A DNA stretch of 23,049 nt, taken from contig CALEIM010000166.1 in assembly GCA_937876395.1 (NCBI GenBank), positions 1-23,049 on the forward strand, written 5' to 3'. A model generated the notes under the pieces. That model searched no databases and was not told where the DNA came from. It saw nothing but the letters and a program-made list of their open reading frames with translations. The position numbers and the translations under genes are program-made. This DNA comes from an uncultured Wenzhouxiangella sp. (lineage in GTDB: Bacteria > Pseudomonadota > Gammaproteobacteria > Xanthomonadales > Wenzhouxiangellaceae). This document shows positions 1 through 7,943 of this stretch, piece after piece (within the stretch, counting starts at the first letter, position 1; each line of letters starts with the position of its first letter).

Positions 1-235
1 CGCGACGGTGTTGTGGCGGCCTTCGACGGCGTCGGCGTACCGCACGCCCAAGTCCTCGGCGACCCGCACGTCGATCGAGCCCGCCGCGGTGAAGGTGCAG
101 GCATTGCGCACCAGTTGTTCGAGCTGCTTTGCGTCGCCGCGCACCATGAGGCTTTCCGCGATGCCGACCAGTTCCACTGCCGCCCCGGCCCGGGCGGCGG
201 CCGGAACAACTCGGCACGAATACCGTTCGGCACGT
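1..235 (-). pseudogene. Unidentified coding-like fragment, open at the window edge
   Basis: One minus-strand frame is open from about base 235 to base 1 and has natural-looking protein composition (it contains VELVGIAESLMVRGDAKQLE and, further on, SIDVRVAEDLGVRYADAVEG). It is out of frame with the DUF1552 start that lies just upstream on the same strand, and I see no start codon of its own. The pattern of an amphipathic helix followed by an IDVRV strand loosely recalls periplasmic sensor or histidine-kinase pieces, but I do not recognise the family. It is most simply a gene fragment joined to the DUF1552 fragment by a frameshift, a rearrangement or an assembly join. Confidence 0.3.
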
Positions 236-419
236 AGACGGCGCCGAAGCGCAGCGTCGCTGCCGTATCGCCGGGCTGGGCGAGCGCCGGGACCATCGCA
301 TCCAGCAGCGGCAGCCCCAGAGCCGCGCCGCATGCCCCTCGCAGCACGGCGCGGCGCGACAGCCGCTTGCGCGACAACGGCACCGGATGCCCGGCTGAAG
401 GCGTCGTCGGTCGAGTCAT
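204..419 (-). pseudogene. DUF1552 protein, N-terminal fragment
   Basis: About 72 residues read like the start of DUF1552 proteins. There is a basic, Tat-like leader (SRKRLSRRAVLRG), a hydrophobic stretch (GAALGLPLLDAMVPALA), and then LRFGAVYVPNGI, which matches the family's characteristic FxYVPNG segment. The ATG (417-419) overlaps the TGA of the upstream DUF1585-like fragment as ATGA, the arrangement expected for the usual DUF1592/DUF1585-DUF1552 gene pair. After residue 72 the same frame turns into Trp/Ser/Arg-rich sequence typical of an out-of-frame reading, and a different frame looks coding. The gene is therefore broken near base 204. The biochemical role of DUF1552 proteins is not known to me; they are probably exported. 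Confidence 0.55.
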
Positions 420-673
420 CGTGAGGCCACCTCCGTCGGGATGTTCTCCGCGCCGCGCTCACGCAGGCGGAACGGCACACTGTCGACGACCGCAAGTACG
501 ATCGTATGGAACCGGTAGTCGTCTTCCTCGGCACGCCGCAGCACTTCCCGCACCGCGGGCATGTCTTCCGGTTCGAGCCCGCGGCCGAGCGCGAGGTAGC
601 CCTGCTCCGACGCCAGCGCACCGAACTCGATACGCAGCGGCTCGATCAGGTCGAGTTCGGAAAACGTTTGCAT
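416..673 (-). pseudogene. C-terminal fragment of a DUF1592/DUF1585-type protein
   Basis: The last 50 residues (GYLALGRGLEPEDMPAVREV and, later, DDYRFHTIVLAVVDSVPFRLR) match the DUF1585 module that closes planctomycete-type cytochrome/DUF1592 proteins: an ALGRGLE segment, then YRF, then V-S-PF-R. Such proteins are normally several hundred residues longer and have heme c and DUF1587-DUF1588 domains, which are absent here. The first 25 residues (MQTFSELDLIEPL...) do not fit DUF1585 and slightly resemble the start of a DEAD-box helicase. This suggests that two unrelated pieces meet near base 600-635. The stop codon overlaps the DUF1552 start, so at least this junction is native. Confidence 0.5.
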
Positions 674-1145
674 CCGCCATGATCGCAGGTGCGGCGCCCG
701 CAGGCCAATTCGGGGCTGAACCGTCGGCCCTGTCGCCGTGAAGGACGGCGCAGGTCATCGCTCGTGATCGCAGGTCCGGCAGATCGACGGAAGGTGGCGC
801 GCTTTGCCGGGCGCGACGCCGCGCAGGCGTCGCGCCGTCGGCGAAACGGAGAAGATCGATGAAGAGCGAAGCGACGATGACCGCGCGCAACGGCGGCTTC
901 CGCGCTCCGCTGGAGACGTCGACCGGCCCCGACGCGACCGGCGGTGCGCGCAGCGCGCCGAGTGCGCGCGCAGACGACGCCCGGTCGCGCAGCGGATCGT
1001 CCGGCCCCGCGGCGCGGCCCTTCGAGGAATCGATGACGCAGGCGATGCGCCGGACGCAATCCAGACCGGCGAACGAAGCACGCGAGATCGAAGAAGTGCG
1101 CGCGCGCGACGACGAATCCGTCGCGACGAACGAGACGAAGGACGC
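674..1145. other. GC-rich stretch with no convincing gene
   Basis: Several frames are open on both strands here, but their translations are Arg/Ala/Pro-rich and show no domain I recognise. Open frames are expected by chance at this very high GC content. One minus-strand frame runs through the whole stretch from the secreted start at 1280 and contains a short hydrophobic segment (LRAVIVASLFIDLLRF), but I cannot support a product. No promoter, repeat or RNA structure stands out. Confidence 0.4.
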
Positions 1146-1280
1146 CGGCAGCGAAGCGGCCGCCGGGCTGGCGCTGACGGTGACCGGACTCAGGGTGACT
1201 TCCTCGCGGGCCACGGCTCTGTCAGAAACTGCCGCAGCCAGCAATGCCGCCAGACAAAACGCTAGAACGGACCCTCTCAC
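1146..1280 (-). pseudogene. Start of an exported protein, possibly a TonB-receptor-like N-terminus
   Basis: A GTG start at 1280, preceded by a GGGGGGAA purine run, opens a frame with a clear Sec signal peptide (SVLAFCLAALLAAAVSDRAVA). Next comes EEVTLSPVTVSAS, which resembles the mature N-terminus and TonB box (xVTVSA) of TonB-dependent receptors; the receptor at 4574-6700 has LDTVTVSA in the same place. Beyond about 45 residues the frame stays open to base 459 but becomes Ser/Arg/Ala-rich, with no plug domain and no beta-barrel. I read it as a broken or chimeric 5' end. A different secreted protein is possible. Confidence 0.35.
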
Positions 1281-1566
1281 TTCCCCCCAACCTTCGATGT
1301 GCGATCGGAACGGGCGCAGTCTACTTTATTTTTTATAGGAAGTTTACAGGCTGGCCAACATGGTCCGTCGGCCACGTCGGGTCGACCTACCGTTCCGGTC
1401 GCTTTATACCGATAACTCAACGTTGGACTGGCAACGACCGGCAAGCTTCGGCCAAATTCGGGCTGCTGCGGACGGCGGGCTTGAATACTTCCGAAACTCG
1501 TAAAAAAGGGTGCTCTATACTTCGTATGTCTTGCCGGCTATCAACCCAAAAAGACCAGATCCCCCT
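1281..1566. promoter_or_regulatory. Intergenic region with weak promoter for the glycosyltransferase gene
   Basis: No gene is convincing in this stretch, and its GC content falls sharply compared with bases 1-1280. A TATACT hexamer at 1516-1521 is a good -10 box about 45 bases before the ATG at 1567, but I find no good -35 at 16-18 bases from it. The runs at 1322-1337 and 1501-1507 are A/T-rich. The change in base composition near 1300 marks the edge of the GC-rich mosaic. Confidence 0.3.
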
Positions 1567-2773
1567 ATGCACTTCCAGATTTTGGCTTTCCTGTCCAAGC
1601 TTTTTCATCATCCGATTTTCTGGCTGATATTGCTTCAGGTTTTTCTTGCAGTGACTATCAGGCCCTTTGGTGCCTTCCCGATCAATGATGACTGGGCATA
1701 CAGCCATAGTGTGCTGTGGCTGCTGGAAGAACACCGGATACGGCTGAGCGACTGGATTGCCATGAACCTGCTGCCGCAAACCTTGCTGGGCGGGGCTGCA
1801 AGCAGCATCTTTGGGTTTTCTCCTTCAATACTCCGAAGTGTGACGCAGCTTTTTGCCCTCGCCACCAGCATTGCCGTCTACCACTTTTTCGTGGTCTGCG
1901 GTATGAGGCGCTGGTATGCATTTGCTGCGGTGGGCCTGTTGGTGACCAACCCCTGGTGGCTGCATGTCGCCAATTCGTATATGAGCGACATCTACTCCAT
2001 GCTGTTTAGCATACTTGCGGCAACGGCCTTTGTGCGTTACCTGCAAAATGGCGGAAAGGCCAGCCTGACGATCGCGATCGTGATGTGCATCCTGGCCATC
2101 CTGCAACGCCAGGTTGCCATGGTGCTGCCCCTTGCCTTTCTGCTGGCGGCGCTGTTCCAGGAGCGCTCCCTAACCATCAAAAACCTGCTACTGCTGTCGC
2201 TGCCGCTCGTACTGACGGCCCTGGCAGCCTGGCTATACGAGTACTATCTTCGCACGGGCCCGGGAGTTCCACCTGCACAACTCATGACCCATGAGCGGCT
2301 CCCTGACATGCTGTGGGCCATCGTACGGCTCGAACCACTGCAGTTGCTGTGGTCGTACCTGAATGTGAGAGATATTTCGGGCTTTGTGGGTCTGGCTGTA
2401 GCAGCCTGGGGACTTGCCATGCTGGCAGCCTGGCAAGGCTGGCGCAGATATTGGCCCGTTCTTGCGGCGCTGGTCCTGGCTATATTCATTTGGAGCATTC
2501 TCAGGGATTGGACCGTGCCCTACCGCTTGAACCATCTCATTGATGCAGCCGGCATGGGGCCGTTCACCCTGGAAGACGGCCTCGAACCACACACCGACGG
2601 AATTGATCGGGACCAGACACTTTTCTGGCGCTCCATGAGCCTGGTCGTTGCTGTCGGGTTGACTGCGTTGCTGGTATGCCTGATTAAATTTCTCGCTCAG
2701 ATAAAAACCAACTTTCAGCAACGCGATGGTGTGGGCATTTTTCTGGCTCTGATCCTGGGCGGCTACTTCGTTC

Positions 2774-2781
2774 CTTTTGTT
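2774..2781 (+). repeat. Target-site duplication, left copy
   Basis: CTTTTGTT lies directly before the left inverted repeat of the insertion sequence and is repeated exactly after the right end (4114-4121). Eight bases is the usual duplication length for ISL3-family elements. Confidence 0.93.
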
Positions 2782-2804
2782 GGCTCTTCCCGGTTTTGTG
2801 TGGG
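2782..2804 (+). repeat. IS left inverted repeat
   Basis: This 23-base terminal repeat starts GGCTCTTC and ends GTGTGGG. It matches the complement of 4091-4113 at 18 of 23 positions, with the mismatches confined to the middle. Confidence 0.88.
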
Positions 2805-2814
2805 CTCCGCGGTT

Positions 2815-2829
2815 CGGCTAGGCTAGCCG
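2815..2829. repeat. Palindrome inside the IS, upstream of the transposase
   Basis: CGGCTAG, one central base, then CTAGCCG forms a perfect 7+7 inverted repeat 25 bases before the transposase ATG. It lies between the left end and the gene, where it could form an mRNA hairpin that blocks read-in from the host gene or hides the ribosome site, or could be an operator. The function is inferred from position only. Confidence 0.55.
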
Positions 2830-2854
2830 CTGGCCCCGATTCGAGTCCAGTTTT

Positions 2855-4084
2855 ATGCACGACCGCGAGCTTTACCGCCAGATTCTTGGCATTCAGGCGC
2901 CCTGGGAGGTCTCTGAAGTGGAAGTCGACCTGCCTGGCACCGGCGTGACCGTCCACATTCATCATTCCGGAGCGGATCTTGCCTGCCCCCAGTGCGGCGG
3001 GAGTTGCTCCGGCTACGACACCCGCGAGCGCAAGTGGCGGCATCTCGACACCTGCCAGTACAAGACCTGGCTGATCGCGCAGGTTCCTCGGGTGCGCTGT
3101 CTGGAGCACGGCGTCCATCAACTGCCGGTGCCCTGGGCGGAGAACAACAGCCGATTGACGGCGCTGTTCGAGGCGCTGGTGATCGACTGGCTCAAGATCG
3201 GCACGATTTCGGAGGTCGCCGAGCGGCTGGGTCTGAGCTGGTCTGCAGTCAGCGGCGTTCAGCAGCGCGCGGTGGCGCGCGGCCTGGCGCGCCGGCAGCA
3301 GAATTTCCCGGACGCTATCGGCATCGACGAGACGGCGTTTCAGCGCCGGCACCAGTATGTGACGGTGATCAGCAGTGGCGATCGGGTGCTGCACGTTGCC
3401 GACGACCGCAAGCGCTCGACCCTGGATGCCTGGTATGCCGCGCAGCCGCCCGGGGCGCTGGCAGGGTTGCGTACGGTGGCCATGGATATGTGGGGTCCGT
3501 TCATCGACTCGACGCTGGCCCACGTTCCGGGTGCAGAACACAAGATCGCTTTCGACAAGTTCCACGTCGCCAAGCACCTCGGCGATGCCGTCGACAAGGT
3601 CCGCCGGGCCGAGCACAAGGCCCTGCTGGCGGGCGACGGCGCGTCGGTTCTGACCAAGAGCCGATACCTGTGGCTGCAGCATCCTGACAACATGACCGAC
3701 AAGAGCTGGGGCCGCCTCAAGGCGCTTAAATCCGCCAACCTCAAGACCGCCCGGGCCTGGGCGATCAAGACCCACGCCATGTGCCTGTGGGACTACCAGG
3801 TCAGAGGCTGGGCGCGCCGGGCCTGGATGAGCTGGTATGGCTGGGCCATCCGCTCCCGGCTCGATCCGGTCAAGAAGGTGGCACGAACGATCAAGCGGCA
3901 TCTCGAAGGCATCCTGACTGCCGTTGTTACCGGCGCAACCAACGCTCGCGCCGAGGGCTTCAACACAATGATCCAGAAGATCAAGCGCGACGCCCGAGGA
4001 TTTCGGAACAAGGAGCGCTTCAAGGCTGCGATCTACTTCCACCTGGGTGGGCTCGATCTCTACCCGGAGGCCGTCCGGAAGTGA
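2855..4084 (+). CDS. ISL3-family transposase
   Basis: This 409-residue DDE transposase moves the element that contains it. A zinc-binding N-terminus carries CPQCGG (Cys44, Cys47) and RCLEHG (Cys82) and is followed by a helix-turn-helix region near residues 115-135 (EVAERLGLSWSAVSG). The catalytic core shows GIDET (Asp158), VAMDMWGPF (Asp211), AFDKFHVAKHL (about 232-242) and NARAEGFN (Glu367), the typical ISL3 arrangement. Length and domain order are normal for the family and I see no frameshift. The ATG at 2855 lies 73 bases inside the left end with no strong ribosome site, which is common for tightly controlled transposases. A long open frame on the opposite strand is a shadow of this gene. 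Confidence 0.95.
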   Translation: MHDRELYRQILGIQAPWEVSEVEVDLPGTGVTVHIHHSGADLACPQCGGSCSGYDTRERKWRHLDTCQYKTWLIAQVPRVRCLEHGVHQLPVPWAENNSRLTALFEALVIDWLKIGTISEVAERLGLSWSAVSGVQQRAVARGLARRQQNFPDAIGIDETAFQRRHQYVTVISSGDRVLHVADDRKRSTLDAWYAAQPPGALAGLRTVAMDMWGPFIDSTLAHVPGAEHKIAFDKFHVAKHLGDAVDKVRRAEHKALLAGDGASVLTKSRYLWLQHPDNMTDKSWGRLKALKSANLKTARAWAIKTHAMCLWDYQVRGWARRAWMSWYGWAIRSRLDPVKKVARTIKRHLEGILTAVVTGATNARAEGFNTMIQKIKRDARGFRNKERFKAAIYFHLGGLDLYPEAVRK

Positions 4085-4090
4085 CCGCTA

Positions 4091-4113
4091 CCCACACGAT
4101 TCAGTGAAGAGCC
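4091..4113 (-). repeat. IS right inverted repeat
   Basis: Read on the minus strand this repeat begins GGCTCTTC and ends GTGTGGG, pairing with the left end at 18 of 23 positions. It starts seven bases after the transposase stop codon. Confidence 0.88.
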
Positions 4114-4121
4114 CTTTTGTT
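4114..4121 (+). repeat. Target-site duplication, right copy
   Basis: CTTTTGTT is identical to 2774-2781. In the uninterrupted gene this sequence encodes the PFV of the reconstructed junction GGYFVPFV-ITDFFDRY. Confidence 0.93.
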
Positions 4122-4577
4122 ATCACCGACTTTTTTGATCGGTATATTCTTTACGCGCTGCCGTTCCTGTTCATGTGGATGTACCTCACACTCTACGATG
4201 GCGCAAGAAACCCCGTCACCGAGCGTATAGCTGTGACACTGTCAGCATTCTGTATCGTTCTCGGCGTGTGCGCAGCCCATGATTATTTTGCCTGGAACAA
4301 GACACGCTGGGCTGTCATTGAACTGGCTGAAAATCACCACGGCGCCAACCCGGGCAACATGGACGCCGGCTTTGAATACAACGGTTTCTATAACCACCCG
4401 ACGCGCGGTGGCCAGCCACCCGGAAAGCGCTGGTGGTGGGTAATCGATGACGAGTTTCTGGTGAGCTTTTCCATCAAGGACGGCTATCACTCGCTTGAGT
4501 CCTTGCCTACGGGTGTCTGGCTGCCATCAAACCCTCAATCCATTTACCTGCTGCGAAAAAACAGCGATGAGGATTAA
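4122..4577 (+). pseudogene. Membrane glycosyltransferase, 3' part (interrupted by an IS)
   Basis: The 151 codons after the insertion sequence continue the frame of the gene that starts at 1567. The first residues (ITDFFDRYILYALPFLFMWMYL) form a membrane helix that follows directly on the last native helix before the element. A further helix (IAVTLSAFCIVLGVCAAHDYF) leads into a soluble C-terminal segment rich in Trp and Tyr. That layout of membrane helices and then a short periplasmic tail is usual for family-39-like GT-C enzymes. A short read-in from the right end of the element is open in the same frame, but there is no convincing start, so this half is probably not made as a working protein. 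Its TAA (4575-4577) overlaps the stop codon of the convergent receptor gene by two bases. Confidence 0.8.
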
Positions 4578-6700
4578 AACCGGCCACGCAGGCCAAAAGT
4601 CAGGTTGCGGCCGGGAAGCGGAGCGAAGTTTTTCAGATACGAGGTGTGTGGGCGCGCTTCTTCATCGAGCAGGTTGGATAGTTTGGCGAACACTTCCAGC
4701 TCGGTGTTGGCGGGTCGAAAGTGGTAACCCAGATGAAGATCGAGCATGTCATAGCCCGGAACGGCTGACTCCTCGGGCGCCAGATGGCGAGCTTTGGAAA
4801 CGCGCTGATATTCGACGCTGGCGCGGGCCGGACCGCGATGCCAGTCGATGGCTGCGGTGTAACGCCTGGGTGCGATGCGTGGCAGGTTTTGGCCGCCGCG
4901 AAGCTGGCCGCGGACGCGATCGTGGCCGGCGCGCAGATCAAAATGCCCCAGCTCTGACGGTGGCAGATGCCAGATGGCGGTGATTTCGCCGCCGTGAAAA
5001 CGCGCATCCTGCTGCCGGGTTTGCCTGAACGGCAGACCGGCATACAGTGTTCCGGTGTCGTAAAGATGGATGAAGTCTTCAATGTCGTTGTAGAAAAGGC
5101 TCAGTTCGATATCGAAGGCTTCGCTGTGGCGATGCACGATAAAGTCCAGGCCTTGAGTGGTTTCGTGGCGCAGATCAGGATCACCGCGTTCGTAACCGAA
5201 GGTGGCCAGATGGGCGCCGTCGGCAAACAGATCGCCCTGCGAGGGGGCGCGCTCGGCGAACGAATAGTTGAGCGAACTTTGCCAATAATCATTGATCTGC
5301 CAAAGGGCACCGGCGCTGGCCGACCAGGTGGTGAAGCTGCGCTGATGGATGGCGTGGTCGTGGTCGCCATCGTGGTCATGGTCGTGACCTGCGCCCTGGT
5401 CGAGGCGAATCCGGTTGCGCTCCATGCGCCCGCCCAACGTCCAGGTGACCTCGCCGCTGCGTTTTTCTTCGAGCACAAACACCGCCCAGCTCTGCGTATC
5501 ACCGTCCGGCACCAAGGCTTCTTCGCCGGTTGAGCTCAGGGATTCATCTTCAAACTGGAAGCCGACCGCACCGCGCCAGCCAGCCAGGGGCACATGCTCC
5601 AGCTCCAGGCGGCTGTGGAATGCGTCAAGATCAAACACCGTATGATCATGCCCGTGACCATGCTCGCCTGTTTCAATGGCCCGCTCGGCATGACGATAAT
5701 CGCTGTAGCTCATGCGCAGGCTGGCACGCTCAAAACCCGGCAGCGGGCGGTCAAGCCCACCCTTGAGATCCCATCGGGTTTGTTCAAGGTCGATGTATAC
5801 CCGCTCGTCGTCTTGATGATGCCCGTGGTCGTGGTCATCTTCATGACCGTGACCATGCGGTGCCGGGATGCCGTACTCGCTTTCAAACCGCTTGATCGAG
5901 GCACCCAGGAAACCGCGCGCGCCAATCCAGCTCAGCCCGGCTGAGCCTGATTGTGATTCAACGAAACTGTTGGGCAAACGCCCCGATTCGTCTTCCAAAT
6001 GATCATGTCCGTCGTCTTCATGATGACCCGCTTCGGCCATTGCGGGAATGCGGTAGTCGTCGGAATCGCGCCAGACGGCCGAGACGTTCCACGCCCACTG
6101 ACCGCCGCCGCCGTCCAGACGCAGCACGCCGGTGCGCTCATCGGCGACCGTATTGCCGCGCAGCTCGTAGCGGCCGCTCAGTGATTCGCCGGGCAGCGAA
6201 TCAGGGATTCGCCCGTCTACAACGTTGACTACGCCACCGACAGCGCCCGAACCGAACAGCAGGGTGGCCGGGCCGCGCATGATCTCGATTCGATCGACCA
6301 GCATCGGCTCCACGCCAACCGCGTGATCATCCGACTGGGCCGAGACATCCACCGCCGGCAGACTGTCTTCCAGCACCCGCACCCGCGCGCCGCCGAGACC
6401 ACGAATAATCGGTCGCCCGGCACCGGCGCCATAGGCAGTGGAATGCACGCCGGGCTGACGCATCAGGGTTTCACCCAGACTCAGACCGCGTCGATCATCC
6501 AGGTCTTCGCCAAACAGCAGATCGACCGGTTGGGCTGATTCCAGCTTGCTGCGCGCCATCGGCAGGGCGCTGACCGTCACGGTATCGAGCTCGGCGTGTT
6601 CGACGTGGGTATCCTCCAGCTCACTGTCAGCCTGCGTGGGCAGCGCGATCGACAGCAGGATTGCGCTCAAAAGCGCCGCACTGTGTTTGAAACCGGGCAT
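4574..6700 (-). CDS. ZnuD-like TonB-dependent receptor with His-rich loops
   Basis: This 708-residue outer-membrane receptor probably imports zinc or a zinc chelate using TonB energy. It has a signal peptide (residues 1-24, ending TQA), a TonB box LDTVTVSA (38-45), a plug domain with RPIIRGLGGARVRVLEDSL and IEIMRGPATLLFGSGAVGGVVN, and then a beta-barrel ending in Phe, as barrel proteins do. Four histidine/aspartate clusters lie in predicted surface loops (about 226-234, 282-296, 347-353 and 439-452), as in the zinc receptor ZnuD. The ATG at 6700 is preferred over a frame extension to 6748 because it has GGAG about 10 bases upstream and starts a clean signal peptide. A Zur-like palindrome sits 15 bases upstream. 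Copper, nickel or cobalt would be alternative substrates. Confidence 0.88.
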   Translation of the reverse strand: MPGFKHSAALLSAILLSIALPTQADSELEDTHVEHAELDTVTVSALPMARSKLESAQPVDLLFGEDLDDRRGLSLGETLMRQPGVHSTAYGAGAGRPIIRGLGGARVRVLEDSLPAVDVSAQSDDHAVGVEPMLVDRIEIMRGPATLLFGSGAVGGVVNVVDGRIPDSLPGESLSGRYELRGNTVADERTGVLRLDGGGGQWAWNVSAVWRDSDDYRIPAMAEAGHHEDDGHDHLEDESGRLPNSFVESQSGSAGLSWIGARGFLGASIKRFESEYGIPAPHGHGHEDDHDHGHHQDDERVYIDLEQTRWDLKGGLDRPLPGFERASLRMSYSDYRHAERAIETGEHGHGHDHTVFDLDAFHSRLELEHVPLAGWRGAVGFQFEDESLSSTGEEALVPDGDTQSWAVFVLEEKRSGEVTWTLGGRMERNRIRLDQGAGHDHDHDGDHDHAIHQRSFTTWSASAGALWQINDYWQSSLNYSFAERAPSQGDLFADGAHLATFGYERGDPDLRHETTQGLDFIVHRHSEAFDIELSLFYNDIEDFIHLYDTGTLYAGLPFRQTRQQDARFHGGEITAIWHLPPSELGHFDLRAGHDRVRGQLRGGQNLPRIAPRRYTAAIDWHRGPARASVEYQRVSKARHLAPEESAVPGYDMLDLHLGYHFRPANTELEVFAKLSNLLDEEARPHTSYLKNFAPLPGRNLTFGLRGRF

Positions 6701-6714
6701 TGGGACCGCTCCAG

Positions 6715-6738
6715 AATGCAATGTTATAACTTTACATT
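6715..6738 (-). promoter_or_regulatory. Candidate Zur operator for the receptor gene
   Basis: This 24-base imperfect palindrome centres on TTATAA, and its two 12-base arms pair at 10 positions. On the minus strand it contains AGTTATAACATT, close to the known gammaproteobacterial Zur box core (TGTTATAACAT). It lies 15 bases before the receptor ATG, where bound Zur would block transcription when zinc is plentiful. No zur gene is in the window. Confidence 0.68.
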
Positions 6739-6780
6739 TTCCGCGCAAAACGGCGCTTCGTCAAGGGGAAAAGACAGGCA

Positions 6781-6836
6781 CAAGGCGCAAGGCAAGAACA
6801 AAGCCAAAGCACGACATTTCGCCTCCTTGCGCCTTG
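6781..6836. repeat. Inverted repeat between the receptor and pyrC
   Basis: CAAGGCGCAAGG (6781-6792) and its exact complement CCTTGCGCCTTG (6825-6836) are separated by 32 bases, and AGGCA/TGCCT just outside extend the pairing with a bulge. It lies between the divergent receptor and pyrC genes. No T-run follows on either strand, so it is not a typical terminator. It could be one copy of a dispersed intergenic palindromic repeat. Confidence 0.6.
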
Positions 6837-6896
6837 AGCCCTCCTGCCTTTGAGCTGGATTAGAATGGGCGACACAGCCGCCACACCGACCCTGCC

Positions 6897-7940
6897 GTGA
6901 ACAGCATCAAGATCATTCGTCCCGACGACTGGCATCTGCATCTGCGCGATGGCGCGCTGCTGGACGCGGTCGTACCCGCCAGCGCACGCTGCTTTGGCCG
7001 CGCCATCGTGATGCCTAATCTCAATCCGCCGGTGCGCACGCTTGATGAAGCAATGGCCTACCGCGAGCGTATTCTGGCCGCCCGTTCACCCGGCAGCGGC
7101 TTTGAGCCGCTGATGACGCTCTACCTGACCGAAACGACGACCGTGGAAGACGTGCGCCAGGCCGCCGCCAGCGAGTTCATTCACGCCATCAAATACTACC
7201 CGGCCGGGGCCACCACCAATTCAGATTCGGGGGTGCGCGATCTTGAACGGGTCTATCCGCTATTCGAGGCGATGGAAAAATACGGTCTGCCGCTGCTCAT
7301 GCACGGTGAGGTCACCGACCCGGCCGTTGATGTTTTCGATCGTGAAGCGGCATTTATTGAACGCCATCTTGAACCGCTGCGGGCGCGTTTTGCCGGGCTC
7401 AAGCTGGTGCTTGAACACGCCACCACGGCCGATGCCGTGGACTATGTGCGCCGCGCTCGCGGCCCAATTGCGGCGAGCATTACCGTTCACCACCTGCTGT
7501 ACAACCGCAACGCTTTGTTTGACGGCGGTCTGCGCCCGCACCATTACTGTTTGCCGCTGATCAAGCGCGAGCGCCATCGCCAGGCGCTGGTCGAGGCGGC
7601 CACCAGCGGTCATCCGCGCTTCTTTTTTGGCAGCGACAGCGCACCGCATCCCAAACACGCCAAGGAATCGGACTGCGGCTGCGCCGGCATTTTTTCTGCC
7701 CCGGTGGCCATTGAACTGCTCGCTGAAGTCTTTGAGTCCGCCGACGCGCTGGATCAGCTTGAGTCCTTTGCCAGCCGCAACGGCCCGGCCTTCTACGAAC
7801 TGCCGGTCAACCGCGGGCACATCGTGCTCGACAAACGCGACTGGTCGCCAGACGCCGAAATCCCAGCCGGCGAAGAACGCATCGTCACTCTGCGCGGCGG
7901 CAGCCGGATCGCCTGGCAGCTGCGTGGTACAGAGAGCTGA
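6897..7940 (+). CDS. pyrC: Dihydroorotase (homodimeric class)
   Basis: PyrC catalyses the reversible cyclisation of N-carbamoyl-L-aspartate to dihydroorotate, the third step of pyrimidine synthesis, in the cytoplasm. All metal ligands of the E. coli-type enzyme are visible with a constant four-residue offset: His13 and His15 (DWHLHLRDG), the carboxylated Lys99 (AIKYYPAG), His136 (LMHGEV), His174 (LEHATT) and Asp247 (FGSDSAPH). Substrate-binding NLNPPV (41-46) is also present. The 347 residues match the family length. Translation starts at GTG 6897, since homology begins immediately after it. It heads a three-gene run: the next start codon is three bases after its TGA. Confidence 0.95.
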   Translation: MNSIKIIRPDDWHLHLRDGALLDAVVPASARCFGRAIVMPNLNPPVRTLDEAMAYRERILAARSPGSGFEPLMTLYLTETTTVEDVRQAAASEFIHAIKYYPAGATTNSDSGVRDLERVYPLFEAMEKYGLPLLMHGEVTDPAVDVFDREAAFIERHLEPLRARFAGLKLVLEHATTADAVDYVRRARGPIAASITVHHLLYNRNALFDGGLRPHHYCLPLIKRERHRQALVEAATSGHPRFFFGSDSAPHPKHAKESDCGCAGIFSAPVAIELLAEVFESADALDQLESFASRNGPAFYELPVNRGHIVLDKRDWSPDAEIPAGEERIVTLRGGSRIAWQLRGTES

Positions 7941-7943
7941 TCC

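Larger units (their letters stand above)
1567..2826 (+). pseudogene. GT-C-type membrane glycosyltransferase, 5' part (interrupted by an IS)
   Basis: Native residues 1-405 (bases 1567-2781) form a polytopic inner-membrane protein with about nine to ten hydrophobic helices. The first periplasmic loop carries FPINDDWAYSHSV, the acidic-pair motif typical of family-39-like GT-C glycosyltransferases. These use a lipid-linked sugar donor to modify envelope components in the periplasm. The insertion sequence adds the out-of-family tail GSSRFCVGSAVRLG and a stop at 2824-2826. The remainder of the gene resumes in frame at 4122, so the intact protein would have had about 556 residues. An upstream in-frame non-ATG start is possible, but MHFQILAFLSKLF at 1567 gives a sensible N-terminus. 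GC content is lower than in neighbouring genes, which hints at acquisition by transfer. The acceptor and sugar cannot be told from the sequence. Confidence 0.8.
2782..4113 (+). mobile_element. ISL3-family insertion sequence, complete (1332 bp)
   Basis: The element is bounded by imperfect inverted repeats starting GGCTCTTC, with 18 of 23 positions matching, and flanked by a perfect 8-bp direct repeat. It carries one intact transposase gene on the plus strand that fills nearly all of its length. Removing the element plus one copy of the duplication restores a continuous reading frame through the host glycosyltransferase gene. The exact duplication, the open transposase and the clean frame on both sides all point to a recent insertion. 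The element may still be active. Confidence 0.95.

Noticed and set aside
859..1338. A 159-codon plus-strand open frame as a gene
   Set aside because: It is Ala/Arg/Ser-rich with no motif. It shares its third codon position with the opposite frame, so its GC bias is not independent evidence for coding.
2684..4042. A 452-codon open frame on the minus strand
   Set aside because: It lies antisense to the ISL3 transposase, whose catalytic motifs are intact. Its own translation is Arg/Pro/His-rich without domains.
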